Shown piece after piece: positions 26,289 through 34,931 of a stretch of DNA of 64,000 nt. Numbering within the stretch: position 1 is the first letter of the stretch; each line of letters opens with the position of its first letter. Position numbers and translations under genes: made by a program. This stretch comes from Bacteroidaceae bacterium (GTDB taxonomy: Bacteria > Bacteroidota > Bacteroidia > Bacteroidales > Bacteroidaceae), in contig JAFXEF010000001.1 of the NCBI GenBank assembly GCA_017520935.1, forward strand, positions 33,077 to 97,076. Reading direction: 5' to 3'. Under the pieces are notes generated by a model that was not told the origin of the DNA, did no database searches, and was given only the letters and a program-made list of their open reading frames with translations.

Positions 26289-27257
26289 ATGCTGAAATAT
26301 CTTATAATACAATTGGACGATACAAGTACATCGTATTGCCATTACGGAAATCTTAGGAAAGATCACAGACTTATCTCGTTGGAGAATCTGAAAGCTGTTA
26401 TTCTTTTTGCTATGAAAGAGAACCTGACAGTTCAGTTCGTATATCCGAAGTATGAGTTACCGGAAGAATACAAGGAGGCTATCCGTAGTATCGACCATAG
26501 CAAGATAGTTCCTATGGGAAGTAAGGAGAAAGGCGATGTAGTGGTCCTTGAAGGATGGGAAGAATTAGATGGATGTTCGTTGCTTCCCGACATAGCCTAT
26601 GTGCTTCGTACAGGAAAAAAGGAACTATTCGACAATTATACGCAGATACCTGATATATTACCCAGAGTCGCTCGTTTGAATGTGGTGATTACAGATGTAG
26701 AAACTTTCGAAGAGAAGGATTTCTTTACGTATAAAAAAGTGCTGGCCACGTTATCAAAAGAAGTTGAATCGCTTTATGCAAAAGGTTTGTCGCCTCAATT
26801 GAATTTGTTGACCGACCGTATGATGTTGGATGGGATGAACAACTGCAATGCAGGTTGGGAGAGTATTACACTTGCTCCTGATGGAAGGTTCTATGTCTGT
26901 CCTGCTTTTTATTTGGCTGATGAGGATGAAGACTATGGTTTGGGCAAATCGAAGTATTCAATTGGGGATTTGGAGAATGGGTTGGATATAAAGAATCCTC
27001 AACTCTATAAGTTGTCCCACGCTCCGCTGTGTCGTAACTGTGATGCTTACCAATGTAAACGTTGTGTATGGCTCAATCGTAAGATGACGTATGAGGTAAA
27101 TACGCCCAGTCACGAGCAGTGTATGATGGCTCACTTGGAACGCAACGCAAGTCGTGAGTTGCTGATGGCTATACGCAAACATGGCACGTTCTTGCCGGGA
27201 ATGGATATAAAGGAAATCTCGTATCTCGATCCCTTTGATGTGAGAAAGGAATGGTAA
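26289..27257 (+). CDS. CXXX-repeat peptide maturase, SPASM-containing partner without radical SAM cysteines
   Basis: 322 aa. The C-terminal third has SPASM-like cysteines: NNCNAGWESITLAPDGRFYVC, then PLCRNC, YQCKRC and a final EQC. The N-terminal two thirds keep a radical-SAM-sized region, but there is no CxxxCxxC; the only N-terminal Cys lies near residue 17. It therefore probably cannot cleave SAM and would act as a partner of the enzyme upstream, holding auxiliary clusters or the peptide. This matches the family named CXXX repeat peptide maturase that accompanies the radical SAM enzyme. It starts 4 nt after that gene. Confidence 0.85.
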   Translation: MLKYLIIQLDDTSTSYCHYGNLRKDHRLISLENLKAVILFAMKENLTVQFVYPKYELPEEYKEAIRSIDHSKIVPMGSKEKGDVVVLEGWEELDGCSLLPDIAYVLRTGKKELFDNYTQIPDILPRVARLNVVITDVETFEEKDFFTYKKVLATLSKEVESLYAKGLSPQLNLLTDRMMLDGMNNCNAGWESITLAPDGRFYVCPAFYLADEDEDYGLGKSKYSIGDLENGLDIKNPQLYKLSHAPLCRNCDAYQCKRCVWLNRKMTYEVNTPSHEQCMMAHLERNASRELLMAIRKHGTFLPGMDIKEISYLDPFDVRKEW

Positions 27258-27279
27258 ATCAATAAATACATTAATATAT

Positions 27280-27549
27280 ATGGAAAAGAAAGTGGTAGGC
27301 TCAGTAACCGAGTCGGAGAAAAATGAGATTCAATCGCTGTTTGAACGCAGAAACGGTTTAAATGAATTAGCAAAGATTGTAACTGCGGATAATGATGCAT
27401 TGTACGAAAGGTTGTTAAAGGATATGAGCGAAACAGCTGCCAAATTTCAAGGCTGGTGGAATCGTATGGCTCAAAAGTATCAATGGGAGAGTACTCCCGA
27501 GGGAAACTGGGAGATAAACTTCGATACTTGCGAAATATATCTAATGTAG
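27280..27549 (+). CDS. CXXX-repeat peptide modification system small protein
   Basis: 89 aa, predicted mostly helical (SEKNEIQSLFERRNGLNELAK ... ALYERLLKDMSETAAKFQGWW) with a Trp-rich end (WWNRMAQKYQWE...WEINFDT). No signal peptide or membrane segment. It fits the short accessory family always found with CXXX maturases. It could be the peptide-recognition or docking subunit, which the enzymes otherwise lack, but this is inferred. It is the last gene of the operon, 22 nt after the maturase; its stop codon overlaps the first base of a folded trailer element. Confidence 0.75.
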   Translation: MEKKVVGSVTESEKNEIQSLFERRNGLNELAKIVTADNDALYERLLKDMSETAAKFQGWWNRMAQKYQWESTPEGNWEINFDTCEIYLM

Positions 27550-27688
27550 GGGCTGTACCAACCTAAAGAAGTAGGCCGATACAAATCTGTTATCCCCAAA
27601 TAGTTATAATTGCTTCTGTCCATTAAATGACGATGGGCAGATGCCGCGGCACCTGGGGCAACCTGTGGGAGTAGCACGCTTTAGCCCC
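27549..27688. other. Folded non-coding trailer element after the CXXX operon
   Basis: A 140-bp segment bounded by GGGGCT (27549-27554) and AGCCCC (27683-27688), which are complementary. Inside, CTGTCCAT (27616-27623) pairs with ATGGGCAG (27633-27640), eight pairs with one G-U. No coding potential is convincing on either strand. It may be a small mobile or regulatory element. A true terminator follows at 27708. Confidence 0.45.
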
Positions 27689-27707
27689 CCCATGTCGTAA
27701 ATGAACA

Positions 27708-27738
27708 AAAAGCGCCGTATCGAGGATACGGCGCTTTT
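27708..27738. terminator. Strong bidirectional terminator between the CXXX operon and kbl
   Basis: AAAAGCGCCGTAT and ATACGGCGCTTTT form a perfect 13-bp stem around a CGAGG loop between convergent genes, with A and T runs for use on both strands. Confidence 0.9.
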
Positions 27739-27763
27739 ATATCGCTTTAGGAGAGAGTGTGTC

Positions 27764-28954
27764 TTATTTGATCACACCCAGCTCCTTGCCAACCTTCGTG
27801 AAGGCTGTGATGGCCTTGTCGAGGTCCTCGCGGTTGTGGGCTGCCGAGAGCTGCACACGGATACGTGCCTGGCCTTTCGGCACTACGGGGTAGTAGAAGC
27901 CGGTGACGTAGATGCCCTCTTCGGCCATGCGGTTGGCAAAGTCCTGTGAGAGCTTGGCATCGTAGAGCATCACAGCACAGATGGCCGACTGGGTGGGCTT
28001 GATGTCGAAGCCGGCAGCCAGCATCTTCTCACGGAAATAGGTCACGTTCTCCTGCTGCTTGGTGTGCAGGTCGTTGCTCTCCTTGAGTATCCTGAACATC
28101 TCAAGCGATGCACCTACTACCGAGGGGGGGATGGAGTTGGAGAAGAGGTAGGGGCGTGAGCGCTGGCGCAGAAGGTCGATAATCTCCTTGCGACCAGTGG
28201 TGAAGCCACCGATGGCACCACCGAATGCCTTGCCGAGGGTGCCGGTGTGGATGTCGATACGGCCGTAGCAGTTGAACTGCTCGCTTACGCCGTGGCCCGT
28301 GGCGCCTACAACGCCTGCCGAGTGGCACTCGTCGACCATCACGAGGGCATCATATTTCTCGGCAAGGTCGCAAATCTTGTCCATCGGGGCAACGTTGCCG
28401 TCCATAGAGAACACACCATCGGTCACGATGATACGGAAGCGCTGGGCCTGAGCCTCCTGGAGGCAACGCTCGAGGTCTTCCATATCGGCATTGGCATAGC
28501 GGTAGCGCTTGGCCTTACAGAGGCGTACACCGTCGATGATGGAGGCGTGGTTGAGAGCGTCGGAGATGATGGCATCCTCATCGGTGAGCAGGGGCTCGAA
28601 CACACCGCCGTTGGCATCGAAGCAGGCGGCATAGAGGATGGTGTCCTCGGTCTTGAAGTAGTCGGAGATGGCTGCCTCAAGCTCCTTGTGAATGTCTTGG
28701 GTACCACAGATGAAGCGTACTGATGACATTCCGTAACCGTGGGTCTGCATAGCCTTGGTGGCTGCCTCGATGAGACGGGGATTGTCTGACAGGCCAAGGT
28801 AGTTGTTGGCACAGAAGTTCAGCACGTCGCGTCCGTCGGCCAGCTTGATATTGGCGCGTTGCGGGGTGGTGATGATACGCTCGTTCTTGTAGAGGCCGGC
28901 TTCCTTGATGCCGGCAAGCTCCTGTTGCAGGTGCTCTTTAATCTTTCCGTACAT
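27764..28954 (-). CDS. kbl: Glycine C-acetyltransferase (2-amino-3-ketobutyrate CoA ligase)
   Basis: 396 aa, the family length. This PLP fold-I enzyme (alpha-oxoamine synthase group) converts 2-amino-3-ketobutyrate and CoA to glycine and acetyl-CoA in threonine breakdown. Motifs: NFCANNYLGLSDNPRL near the N-terminus, the VDECHSAGVVGATGHG region and TGTLGKAFGGAIGGF with the PLP Lys. The initial GKIKEHLQQELAGIKEAGLYKNER is typical of Kbl rather than BioF. The tdh partner is not adjacent. A TAAATTTG -7 box lies upstream at 29008-29015. Confidence 0.95.
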   Translation of the reverse strand: MYGKIKEHLQQELAGIKEAGLYKNERIITTPQRANIKLADGRDVLNFCANNYLGLSDNPRLIEAATKAMQTHGYGMSSVRFICGTQDIHKELEAAISDYFKTEDTILYAACFDANGGVFEPLLTDEDAIISDALNHASIIDGVRLCKAKRYRYANADMEDLERCLQEAQAQRFRIIVTDGVFSMDGNVAPMDKICDLAEKYDALVMVDECHSAGVVGATGHGVSEQFNCYGRIDIHTGTLGKAFGGAIGGFTTGRKEIIDLLRQRSRPYLFSNSIPPSVVGASLEMFRILKESNDLHTKQQENVTYFREKMLAAGFDIKPTQSAICAVMLYDAKLSQDFANRMAEEGIYVTGFYYPVVPKGQARIRVQLSAAHNREDLDKAITAFTKVGKELGVIK

Positions 28955-29007
28955 AGCTTTACTTGTTTTTTTATGGTTTGTGAAATGTCGTTTCTGTTCG
29001 TTGCAGG

Positions 29008-29015
29008 CAAATTTA
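29008..29015 (-). promoter_or_regulatory. Candidate -7 box of kbl
   Basis: TAAATTTG on the minus strand, 53 nt before the kbl ATG; fits TAnnTTTG. No clear -33 element. Confidence 0.5.
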
Positions 29016-29102
29016 GCTATTTCGTTTGATATGGCATTGCCGAATGAGCTTTTTTTTGCAGGCTATATCGTAAATGAAGGGTATATTTTCTTCTGCTGAA
29101 GC

Positions 29103-30221
29103 CTATTCTTCTGAAAATTGCTCAATGGCTTTTACTATATCCTGCCCGTTGTCTGATATCGAAAGGAGGAGGTTGCGGTATTTGCCTCGCTCGGCGAGTG
29201 ACTGCAACATCGGGTATACGGGCATCTCCTCGGTCCAGTAACGGGTGTCGAGGAACAGCATGGGGCTGGCATATCCGAAACTGAGGTAGTGGTTCTGCAC
29301 GGCATCCTGGAAGATTTCCTGCATGGTGCCTGCACTGCCAGGGGTGTAGATGATGCCTCCCTTGGCAATGGTGAGGATGCCGTCTTCGCGAATAGCGTTC
29401 TCGAAATACTTGGCAATGTGTGTGGCAAAGGGAGTTGCAGGCTCGTGTCCGTAGAGCCAGGTGGGTACGCCGAGGCTTCGGTAGCGAGTTTGTGGGTAGC
29501 GGTTGCGTACTTGGAAAGCGGTGTCGAGCCACAGGGTATCGGTATAGGCCGGGGCTTGAACGAGTACCTTCATCGCTTCGTAAACATCGGCCTCCAGCCG
29601 TCCGGCCATCCAGGCACCAAGGTGGGTCGCCTCCATGGCTCCCGGTCCTCCTCCGCTCACCATCAGGTAGCCACGCTCTGTGAGCTGCTTGCTGATAAGG
29701 GCTATCTTGAGGTAGGCCTTGTCTGTACGTAACAGTCTGTGGCCACCCATGATGCCTACGATATGCTTCTCGTCGTACTCGGCCAGCAGATCGTGTAGTG
29801 AGTTGCTGATGGAATGGTCGTGTAGCGTACGTGCCAGTGTCTCTTTGATGTCGGTCGTGGTCTTTCCCTTCTGTAAATAGTATTGATATACCGTGTTGTC
29901 GTAGCAATGCCTGTAGCTGTCGGGAGAGCCTGTGAGGTATCCTTGATAGAGTGTGTCGGCTGTGTATAGATGGTTGCGGAAGCAGTTGTAGGGCACGTCA
30001 ATATGGGAAAATATGAAGCAGCTCTTGTCTATCTGTATGCGCATCTGCTTGCTGAAGGTACAGCCCATGAATAGGCAATCGTAGTAACGGCAGGTGCTGC
30101 TCTCTTCGGTGAATGCCGAGAAGTCAAGGTCCTGAAAAACGTATCGCTCGATACGTTCGTTGTTGGCAAGTAACTCTTGCAACTCTACGGTGCTTTGTAT
30201 TTCGTGGTACTGTCGATGCAT
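29103..30221 (-). CDS. LOG-family Rossmann-fold nucleotide-binding protein
   Basis: 372 aa. The C-terminal two thirds hold the Lonely-Guy/TIGR00730-like Rossmann fold: GIMGGHRLLRTD, VSGGGPGAMEATHLGAW and YTPGSAGTMQEIFQDAV. The last replaces the usual PGGxGTxxE with PGSAGTxxE, keeping the Glu. The N-terminal about 140 residues are an extra domain of unknown role, typical of the long Bacteroidales form. Known LOG enzymes release the base from nucleoside monophosphates; the altered motif leaves activity open. It is 18 nt downstream of the DUF4831 gene on the same strand. Confidence 0.82.
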   Translation of the reverse strand: MHRQYHEIQSTVELQELLANNERIERYVFQDLDFSAFTEESSTCRYYDCLFMGCTFSKQMRIQIDKSCFIFSHIDVPYNCFRNHLYTADTLYQGYLTGSPDSYRHCYDNTVYQYYLQKGKTTTDIKETLARTLHDHSISNSLHDLLAEYDEKHIVGIMGGHRLLRTDKAYLKIALISKQLTERGYLMVSGGGPGAMEATHLGAWMAGRLEADVYEAMKVLVQAPAYTDTLWLDTAFQVRNRYPQTRYRSLGVPTWLYGHEPATPFATHIAKYFENAIREDGILTIAKGGIIYTPGSAGTMQEIFQDAVQNHYLSFGYASPMLFLDTRYWTEEMPVYPMLQSLAERGKYRNLLLSISDNGQDIVKAIEQFSEE

Positions 30222-30239
30222 TGGTGTGTGGTGTGTAGG

Positions 30240-31328
30240 CTATTCTTCTACCTTCAGCAGGGCTCCTGTATGTGGGTCTAAAGTGATTTCTATGTCTTTG
30301 TTTTTGTTGAAGAGCGATGATGACAGGGTCTCGACATTGCCGAATTGTGCTAATGAGAGGCACTCTTCGGCATATACGGTGTTGTTGCTGTATACCTTGA
30401 TGTCTGCTTTTCCTGGCAGAATGTATACCAGTCCGTCTTGTTTCGTGTTGTTTTTCTTACCTTTGAGCTTTGCCTTCTTGTCGGTAGCCTCGGGCTCCGG
30501 GGCAGGTGCCGGTACGGTATTCTTATTGGTGATGTCAATATATATAGGTGCACCGGCCAGGTCGTCTTTATGCAGCAGCCCGAGTTTACGGGAGAAACGC
30601 CCGAGGAGTGCCCGCTCTGTTTCGCTGTCAGGTATTACTTGATAGGTGTGGGTAGTGGTTTCGGTGACAGTGGTGCCAATGAATAGCTGCATGAGAGCCT
30701 GTTCCTGCTCCTCCATGCCTTTGAGTATAATCTTTAGCGCTTCGCCATCTTTGGGCATATTGTCGTTTTGCCCACGTAGCAATAGGTTTCTGCTCTCACG
30801 TATATCATAAATCTCTTTGGCTACCAGTTCGGCCATCTTGGCCTTCGATGTTACCATGAGCATCTCCTCGGTCAGGTAGGTGCGAGGGTCTACGGGCTGT
30901 TGCTCGCTGTCTTGGGGAGTTGGGGCTTCACTTGCCGTAGGGGGGAGGTTGGTGTTGATGCCCAAGAGCACGCCTGACTCGTTGAGGTGTACGAGGGGAG
31001 CTACGGAGTTGCCTGTAAACAGAATGTGATAAAGCTTCTTCTCGTCGGGAATACCCATGGTGGTGAGTGTAGCGTTCTTTAACTCGTAATACAGATTTTC
31101 CTTGTCTGCTACGTTGTTGATACGCAGGTACCTCTCGGCGTATTGGGATAGCTCGCCTGGAGTATAGACTTTCTTCTCTACCGTCAGATTCACGTTGATA
31201 ATTGTTTTGGGAAGGTAATATACGGCTCCTTCCGTAGATACTCCTGGTTGATAGGTGGTGATGTTTGTTTGTGCAAAGGAGGTCAAAACTCCCCAAAGTG
31301 TAGTAACTAATATGGCAGTTCTTTTCAT
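30240..31328 (-). CDS. DUF4831 family exported protein
   Basis: 362 aa with a signal peptide (MKRTAILVTTLWGVLTSFAQ). The body, starting YQPGVSTEGAVYYLPKTIINV, matches the Bacteroidetes family DUF4831; the function is not known. Features include a long helical middle with Lys/Glu and an acidic-basic linker of Pro, Ala and Lys (about residues 270-300). There is no lipobox, so it is periplasmic or outer-membrane associated. It is first of a two-gene unit with the LOG protein; TACCTTTA at 31361-31368 (minus) is the probable -7 box. Confidence 0.8.
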   Translation of the reverse strand: MKRTAILVTTLWGVLTSFAQTNITTYQPGVSTEGAVYYLPKTIINVNLTVEKKVYTPGELSQYAERYLRINNVADKENLYYELKNATLTTMGIPDEKKLYHILFTGNSVAPLVHLNESGVLLGINTNLPPTASEAPTPQDSEQQPVDPRTYLTEEMLMVTSKAKMAELVAKEIYDIRESRNLLLRGQNDNMPKDGEALKIILKGMEEQEQALMQLFIGTTVTETTTHTYQVIPDSETERALLGRFSRKLGLLHKDDLAGAPIYIDITNKNTVPAPAPEPEATDKKAKLKGKKNNTKQDGLVYILPGKADIKVYSNNTVYAEECLSLAQFGNVETLSSSLFNKNKDIEITLDPHTGALLKVEE

Positions 31329-31360
31329 ATTCTTATTGGTGCTTTGCGTAAATAATTGAG

Positions 31361-31368
31361 TAAAGGTA
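31361..31368 (-). promoter_or_regulatory. Candidate -7 box for the DUF4831-LOG unit
   Basis: TACCTTTA on the minus strand, 32 nt before the ATG; one base off TAnnTTTG. Confidence 0.45.
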
Positions 31369-31450
31369 GTATATTTTTTAGAATTACTCTACTCTTTTGC
31401 CTTTTTTAACGACAATTCGTCGATGTTCTTTTTTCTGTAATTATTTCCCC

Positions 31451-32368
31451 CTATGTGTGATTTTGTCCATTCAATGCTTCGAAAGCTTGAGGTAGGTTGT
31501 GTACTATATCGCTGGAAATCAAACTTGTTTCTCCAAGTCTGGAGGTAGCGATATCACCTGAAAGTCCATGGATAAATGTACCCAAAACGCAAGTTTCGAC
31601 AGGAGTGTAGTTTTGTGCAAGTAGAGCGACTAATATGCCAGTCAGTACATCGCCACTGCCGGCAGTTGCCATACCGGCATTTCCCGTTGTGTTGAATAGG
31701 ACATGCTGGTCGGGGCACACTATGGCCGTATAGGCTCCTTTGACTATGATGTGAAGCTGGTGTTTGCCTGCCAGTTCGCGGGCTATGTCTAACCGTTCGT
31801 TGAGTGCAAACTCCTTACCCACTATTCGCTGTAGCTCTCGATAGTGCGGGGTGATGATGCTGTTGGCTGGCACCATGCCGAGTAGTTCGGGATGGGTGCC
31901 AATGAGATTCAGCGCATCGGCATCTATGACAAGTGGCCTTGTTTCTTTCTCAAGCAATTCAGCAAATGCCTGTGCGCTCTCTTCTGAGATTCCTACCCCG
32001 GAACCTATAGCTATGGCATCGTATCCGGACGTGTTGGGTGCATGGCTGAAGTGCGTGGGCGAATCGTCTTCGCTGATAATGGCTTCGGGTACGGCACCCT
32101 GTATGATAGGGGTATTGTATGTGGGGGTATGTACGGTGAGGAGTCCTACTCCTGAACGTAGGGCTGCCCGGGCCGATAGAATGGCTGCTCCAGCCATGCC
32201 TCGCTTGCCAGCAATGAGCATAGCATGCCCGAATGTGCCTTTGTGGCTATTGTATGGCCGTTGATGAAGGTAGGGGAGCACGTCAGTTGTAGTAATGATG
32301 CGGCTCTGTTTCCAGTCGATGGGGCAACCGTAGGTGGATTCTATCTTCTTATGGTCGGGCAGGTTCAT
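31451..32368 (-). CDS. nnrD: ADP-dependent (S)-NAD(P)H-hydrate dehydratase
   Basis: About 305 aa from ATG 32368 (MNLPDHKKIESTYG). The frame is open to 32425, but that extension overlaps a -7 box at 32392-32399. The enzyme repairs damaged NAD(P)HX with ADP or ATP. Ribokinase-like motifs: HKGTFGHAMLIAGKRGMAGAA, VIDADALNL, SIITPHYRELQRI (the usual TPHxxE region) and NTTGNAGMATAGSGDVLTGI. Most bacteria, including many Bacteroides, carry NnrD fused to the epimerase NnrE; here only the dehydratase part is present. It is divergent from hpt. Confidence 0.9.
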   Translation of the reverse strand: MNLPDHKKIESTYGCPIDWKQSRIITTTDVLPYLHQRPYNSHKGTFGHAMLIAGKRGMAGAAILSARAALRSGVGLLTVHTPTYNTPIIQGAVPEAIISEDDSPTHFSHAPNTSGYDAIAIGSGVGISEESAQAFAELLEKETRPLVIDADALNLIGTHPELLGMVPANSIITPHYRELQRIVGKEFALNERLDIARELAGKHQLHIIVKGAYTAIVCPDQHVLFNTTGNAGMATAGSGDVLTGILVALLAQNYTPVETCVLGTFIHGLSGDIATSRLGETSLISSDIVHNLPQAFEALNGQNHT

Positions 32369-32391
32369 CTTCAACTTCGTGTTTCTGGTTG

Positions 32392-32399
32392 TAAAAGTA
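32392..32399 (-). promoter_or_regulatory. Candidate -7 box of nnrD
   Basis: TACTTTTA on the minus strand, 23 nt before the chosen ATG. It decides against the upstream start at 32425. Confidence 0.45.
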
Positions 32400-32472
32400 G
32401 TGCTTTTCGGTGATATTTCTTGCAATCGTGAAAAAAAAATCCTTTTTCGTTATTGAATAAATGGATTTTGCT

Positions 32473-32480
32473 TAATTTTG
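32473..32480 (+). promoter_or_regulatory. -7 box (TAATTTTG) of the hpt-adk-obg-pyr unit
   Basis: TAATTTTG 25 nt before the hpt ATG at 32506. The predicted transcript start near 32487 makes the in-frame GTG at 32491 unlikely as start. Confidence 0.55.
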
Positions 32481-32505
32481 TAGAAATTTCGTGTGGTATT
32501 TGAAT

Positions 32506-33042
32506 ATGGATACGATAAAAATTAAAGGTAAAGAGTTTGCTGTCTCTATCCCTGAAGAAAAAATCTTGAAGGAGGTCGAGCGTCTTGCAGCACAGATTAG
32601 TCGCGACCTTGAAGGCAAGAATCCACTTTTCCTGGGTATACTGAATGGTAGTTTTATGTTTGCTGCCGACCTTTTTCGTCGAATCACCATTCCTGCCGAG
32701 ATTTCGTTTGTCAAGTTGGCCTCGTATGAGGGAACGGCTTCTACAGGTGTCATCAAGGAGGTTATCGGGCTTTCCGAAAGTGTCAGTGGACGTAACATCG
32801 TGGTGGTAGAGGATATTGTAGATACGGGCTGTACTATGCAGAAGTTGCTGGAGAACCTCGGTACTCGTTCTCCCGAGTCAATCCATGTGTGCACACTGCT
32901 TCTCAAACCAGAGAAATTGAAGGTGGATCTCAATGTTGAGTATGTGGCACTGGAGATTCCCAATGACTTTATTGTGGGATATGGTCTCGACTACGATGGT
33001 TACGGCCGCAACCTGAAAGATATCTACACCGTCGTGGAATGA
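32506..33042 (+). CDS. hpt: Hypoxanthine phosphoribosyltransferase
   Basis: 178 aa from ATG 32506 (MDTIKIKGKEFAVS). It salvages hypoxanthine and guanine with PRPP to IMP and GMP. The PRPP-binding motif is VVVEDIVDTGCTM, the flexible-loop region follows SFVKLASYEG, and FIVGYGLDYDGYGRNL is the base-binding end. It is followed 35 nt later by adk, a frequent hpt-adk-obg order in Bacteroidales. Confidence 0.95.
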   Translation: MDTIKIKGKEFAVSIPEEKILKEVERLAAQISRDLEGKNPLFLGILNGSFMFAADLFRRITIPAEISFVKLASYEGTASTGVIKEVIGLSESVSGRNIVVVEDIVDTGCTMQKLLENLGTRSPESIHVCTLLLKPEKLKVDLNVEYVALEIPNDFIVGYGLDYDGYGRNLKDIYTVVE

Positions 33043-33077
33043 AATGTAAAAATATAATATATAAATAGGTAATAACT

Positions 33078-33656
33078 ATGTTGAATATCGTTATATTCGG
33101 AGCCCCAGGCTCAGGAAAGGGTACCTATAGTGCCCGTCTCGTTGAAACATTTAAGTTGGATCATATCTCTACTGGTGACGTGCTTCGCGCTGAAATAAAG
33201 AATGGCACAGAACTGGGCAAGACGGCTCAAGGCTATATCGACAATGGTCAACTCATTCCAGACGAACTGATGATTGGTATCTTGGCCAGTGTGTACGATG
33301 GCTTTAAGGGCAGCAAGGGTGTTATTTTCGACGGTTTCCCCCGCACCATTGCTCAAGCCGAGGCCTTGAAGAAGATGCTTGAGGAACGTGGCGAGAAGAT
33401 TTCTGCGATGATCAACTTGGAAGTGAGCGAAGATATCCTTATGGCTCGTCTGCTCCGTCGTGCCACACTCGAAGGTCGTGCCGATGATAATGAGGAGACC
33501 ATTAAGAAACGCTTTGCCGTATATCACAGTCAGACAGCTCCGCTTATCGAGTGGTTCAAGGGTGAAGGTGTCTTCAAGGGTTTCACATACACCGATGAAA
33601 TCGGTCTTGAGGGCATGGTGAGGAATATTACCGAGTATGTGAATACTATCGTTTAA
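33078..33656 (+). CDS. adk: Adenylate kinase
   Basis: 192 aa. It interconverts ATP + AMP and 2 ADP. P-loop GAPGSGKGT at about residues 7-15, AMP-binding STGDVLRAEI and DGFPRTIAQAE, LLRRATLEGRADDNEE. The LID is the short form without zinc cysteines, as expected for this length. A 90-nt spacer follows before obg. Confidence 0.96.
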   Translation: MLNIVIFGAPGSGKGTYSARLVETFKLDHISTGDVLRAEIKNGTELGKTAQGYIDNGQLIPDELMIGILASVYDGFKGSKGVIFDGFPRTIAQAEALKKMLEERGEKISAMINLEVSEDILMARLLRRATLEGRADDNEETIKKRFAVYHSQTAPLIEWFKGEGVFKGFTYTDEIGLEGMVRNITEYVNTIV

Positions 33657-33658
33657 TA

Positions 33659-33740
33659 ATTAAAATTAATGATTAAAAATTAAAATGCCTTCAGGTTGCT
33701 TGCCTGGGTGAGGGCTCTTAATTTTTAACTTTTAATTCTT
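33659..33740. repeat. AT-rich inverted repeat between adk and obg
   Basis: ATTAAAATTAATGATTAAAA at the left and TTAATTTTTAACTTTTAATT at the right are largely complementary, around a GC-richer centre (CTTCAGGTTGCTTGCCTGGG). It could form a large hairpin and weaken, but probably not stop, transcription into obg. Confidence 0.5.
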
Positions 33741-33746
33741 TGCTTT

Positions 33747-34931
33747 GTGGCTGAAACCAATTTTGTAGATTACGTAAAGATATATTGTCGCTCGGGCAAG
33801 GGAGGCCGTGGCAGCACTCACATGCGTCGTGTGAAGTACAATCCCAATGGTGGCCCCGATGGAGGTAACGGCGGACGTGGAGGACATATCATCCTGCGTG
33901 GCAACCGTAACTATTGGACATTGCTCCATCTCCGCTATGACCGTCATGCCTTTGCTGGCAATGGTGGCAATGGCTCCAAGAACAAAAGTAGCGGCAAGGA
34001 CGGCGAAGACAAGATAATAGAGGTTCCTTGCGGTACTGTAGTGTACAATGCCGAGACGGGTGCTTACCTGTGCGACATCACCGAACACGGGCAGGAGGTA
34101 ATCTTGCTACGTGGCGGACGTGGAGGCCTGGGTAATTTCAACTTTGCTACACCCACTCGTCAGGCACCACGTTTTGCACAGCCGGGCGAACCTATGCAAG
34201 AACTCACAGTGATAATGGAGTTGAAACTCCTCGCTGATGTCGGTCTCGTCGGTTTTCCCAATGCCGGTAAGTCCACCTTGCTGGCTGCCGTGTCGGCTGC
34301 AAAGCCCAAAATTGCCAACTACCCGTTCACAACGTTGGAACCCAATTTAGGTATCGTCTCATATCGCGATAACCGTTCGTTTGTGATGGCCGATATTCCC
34401 GGTATTATTGAGGGGGCCAGTGCAGGAAAGGGATTGGGCTTGCGGTTCCTCCGTCATATAGAGCGCAACTCCCTGCTGTTGTTTATGGTTCCGGGTGACA
34501 CGGACGATATCCGTAAGGAGTATGACATCCTGCTCAACGAATTGGCCACGTTCAATCCCGATATGCTCGACAAGCAGCGTGTGCTTGCCATTACCAAGTG
34601 TGACCTGCTTGATGATGAACTGATAGAGATGCTTGAAGAGACTTTGCCTCGCGACATCCCCCACGTATTCATCTCTTCTGTCACAGGACTTGGCGTTTCG
34701 GTGTTGAAAGATATTCTGTGGAACGAACTCAACAAGGAGGATATTCATGCTGAACTCAGTAAGGATAGCCTCGTGCATCGAGCTAAGGATATGGGCAAGT
34801 TGCAGGATGAGCTTCGTGCTATGGGACAAGACGATGACATCTCCGTCGAATATGATGACATCGATGAGATGGACGATTTTGAATATGAGTTTGACGATGA
34901 TTTTGAATTTGACACCGACGACGATGAATAG
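33747..34931 (+). CDS. obg: Obg/CgtA GTPase
   Basis: 394 aa. This ribosome-associated GTPase acts in 50S assembly and stress response. It has a glycine-rich Obg fold (about residues 1-158, [19 protein letters not shown]...[12 protein letters not shown]). The G domain follows with [32 protein letters not shown] and ISSVTG. In place of a clear OCT domain it ends in a strongly acidic tail ([17 protein letters not shown]). The start is GTG ([14 protein letters not shown]), the position conserved in the family. A 60-aa gene overlaps its 3' end by 8 nt. Confidence 0.95.
   Translation: MAETNFVDYVKIYCRSGKGGRGSTHMRRVKYNPNGGPDGGNGGRGGHIILRGNRNYWTLLHLRYDRHAFAGNGGNGSKNKSSGKDGEDKIIEVPCGTVVYNAETGAYLCDITEHGQEVILLRGGRGGLGNFNFATPTRQAPRFAQPGEPMQELTVIMELKLLADVGLVGFPNAGKSTLLAAVSAAKPKIANYPFTTLEPNLGIVSYRDNRSFVMADIPGIIEGASAGKGLGLRFLRHIERNSLLLFMVPGDTDDIRKEYDILLNELATFNPDMLDKQRVLAITKCDLLDDELIEMLEETLPRDIPHVFISSVTGLGVSVLKDILWNELNKEDIHAELSKDSLVHRAKDMGKLQDELRAMGQDDDISVEYDDIDEMDDFEYEFDDDFEFDTDDDE

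Noticed and set aside
34747..34923. N-terminal extension of the small basic protein into obg
   Set aside because: Its residues only mirror the obg coding sequence in another frame; the basic part begins at the ATG overlapping the obg stop.
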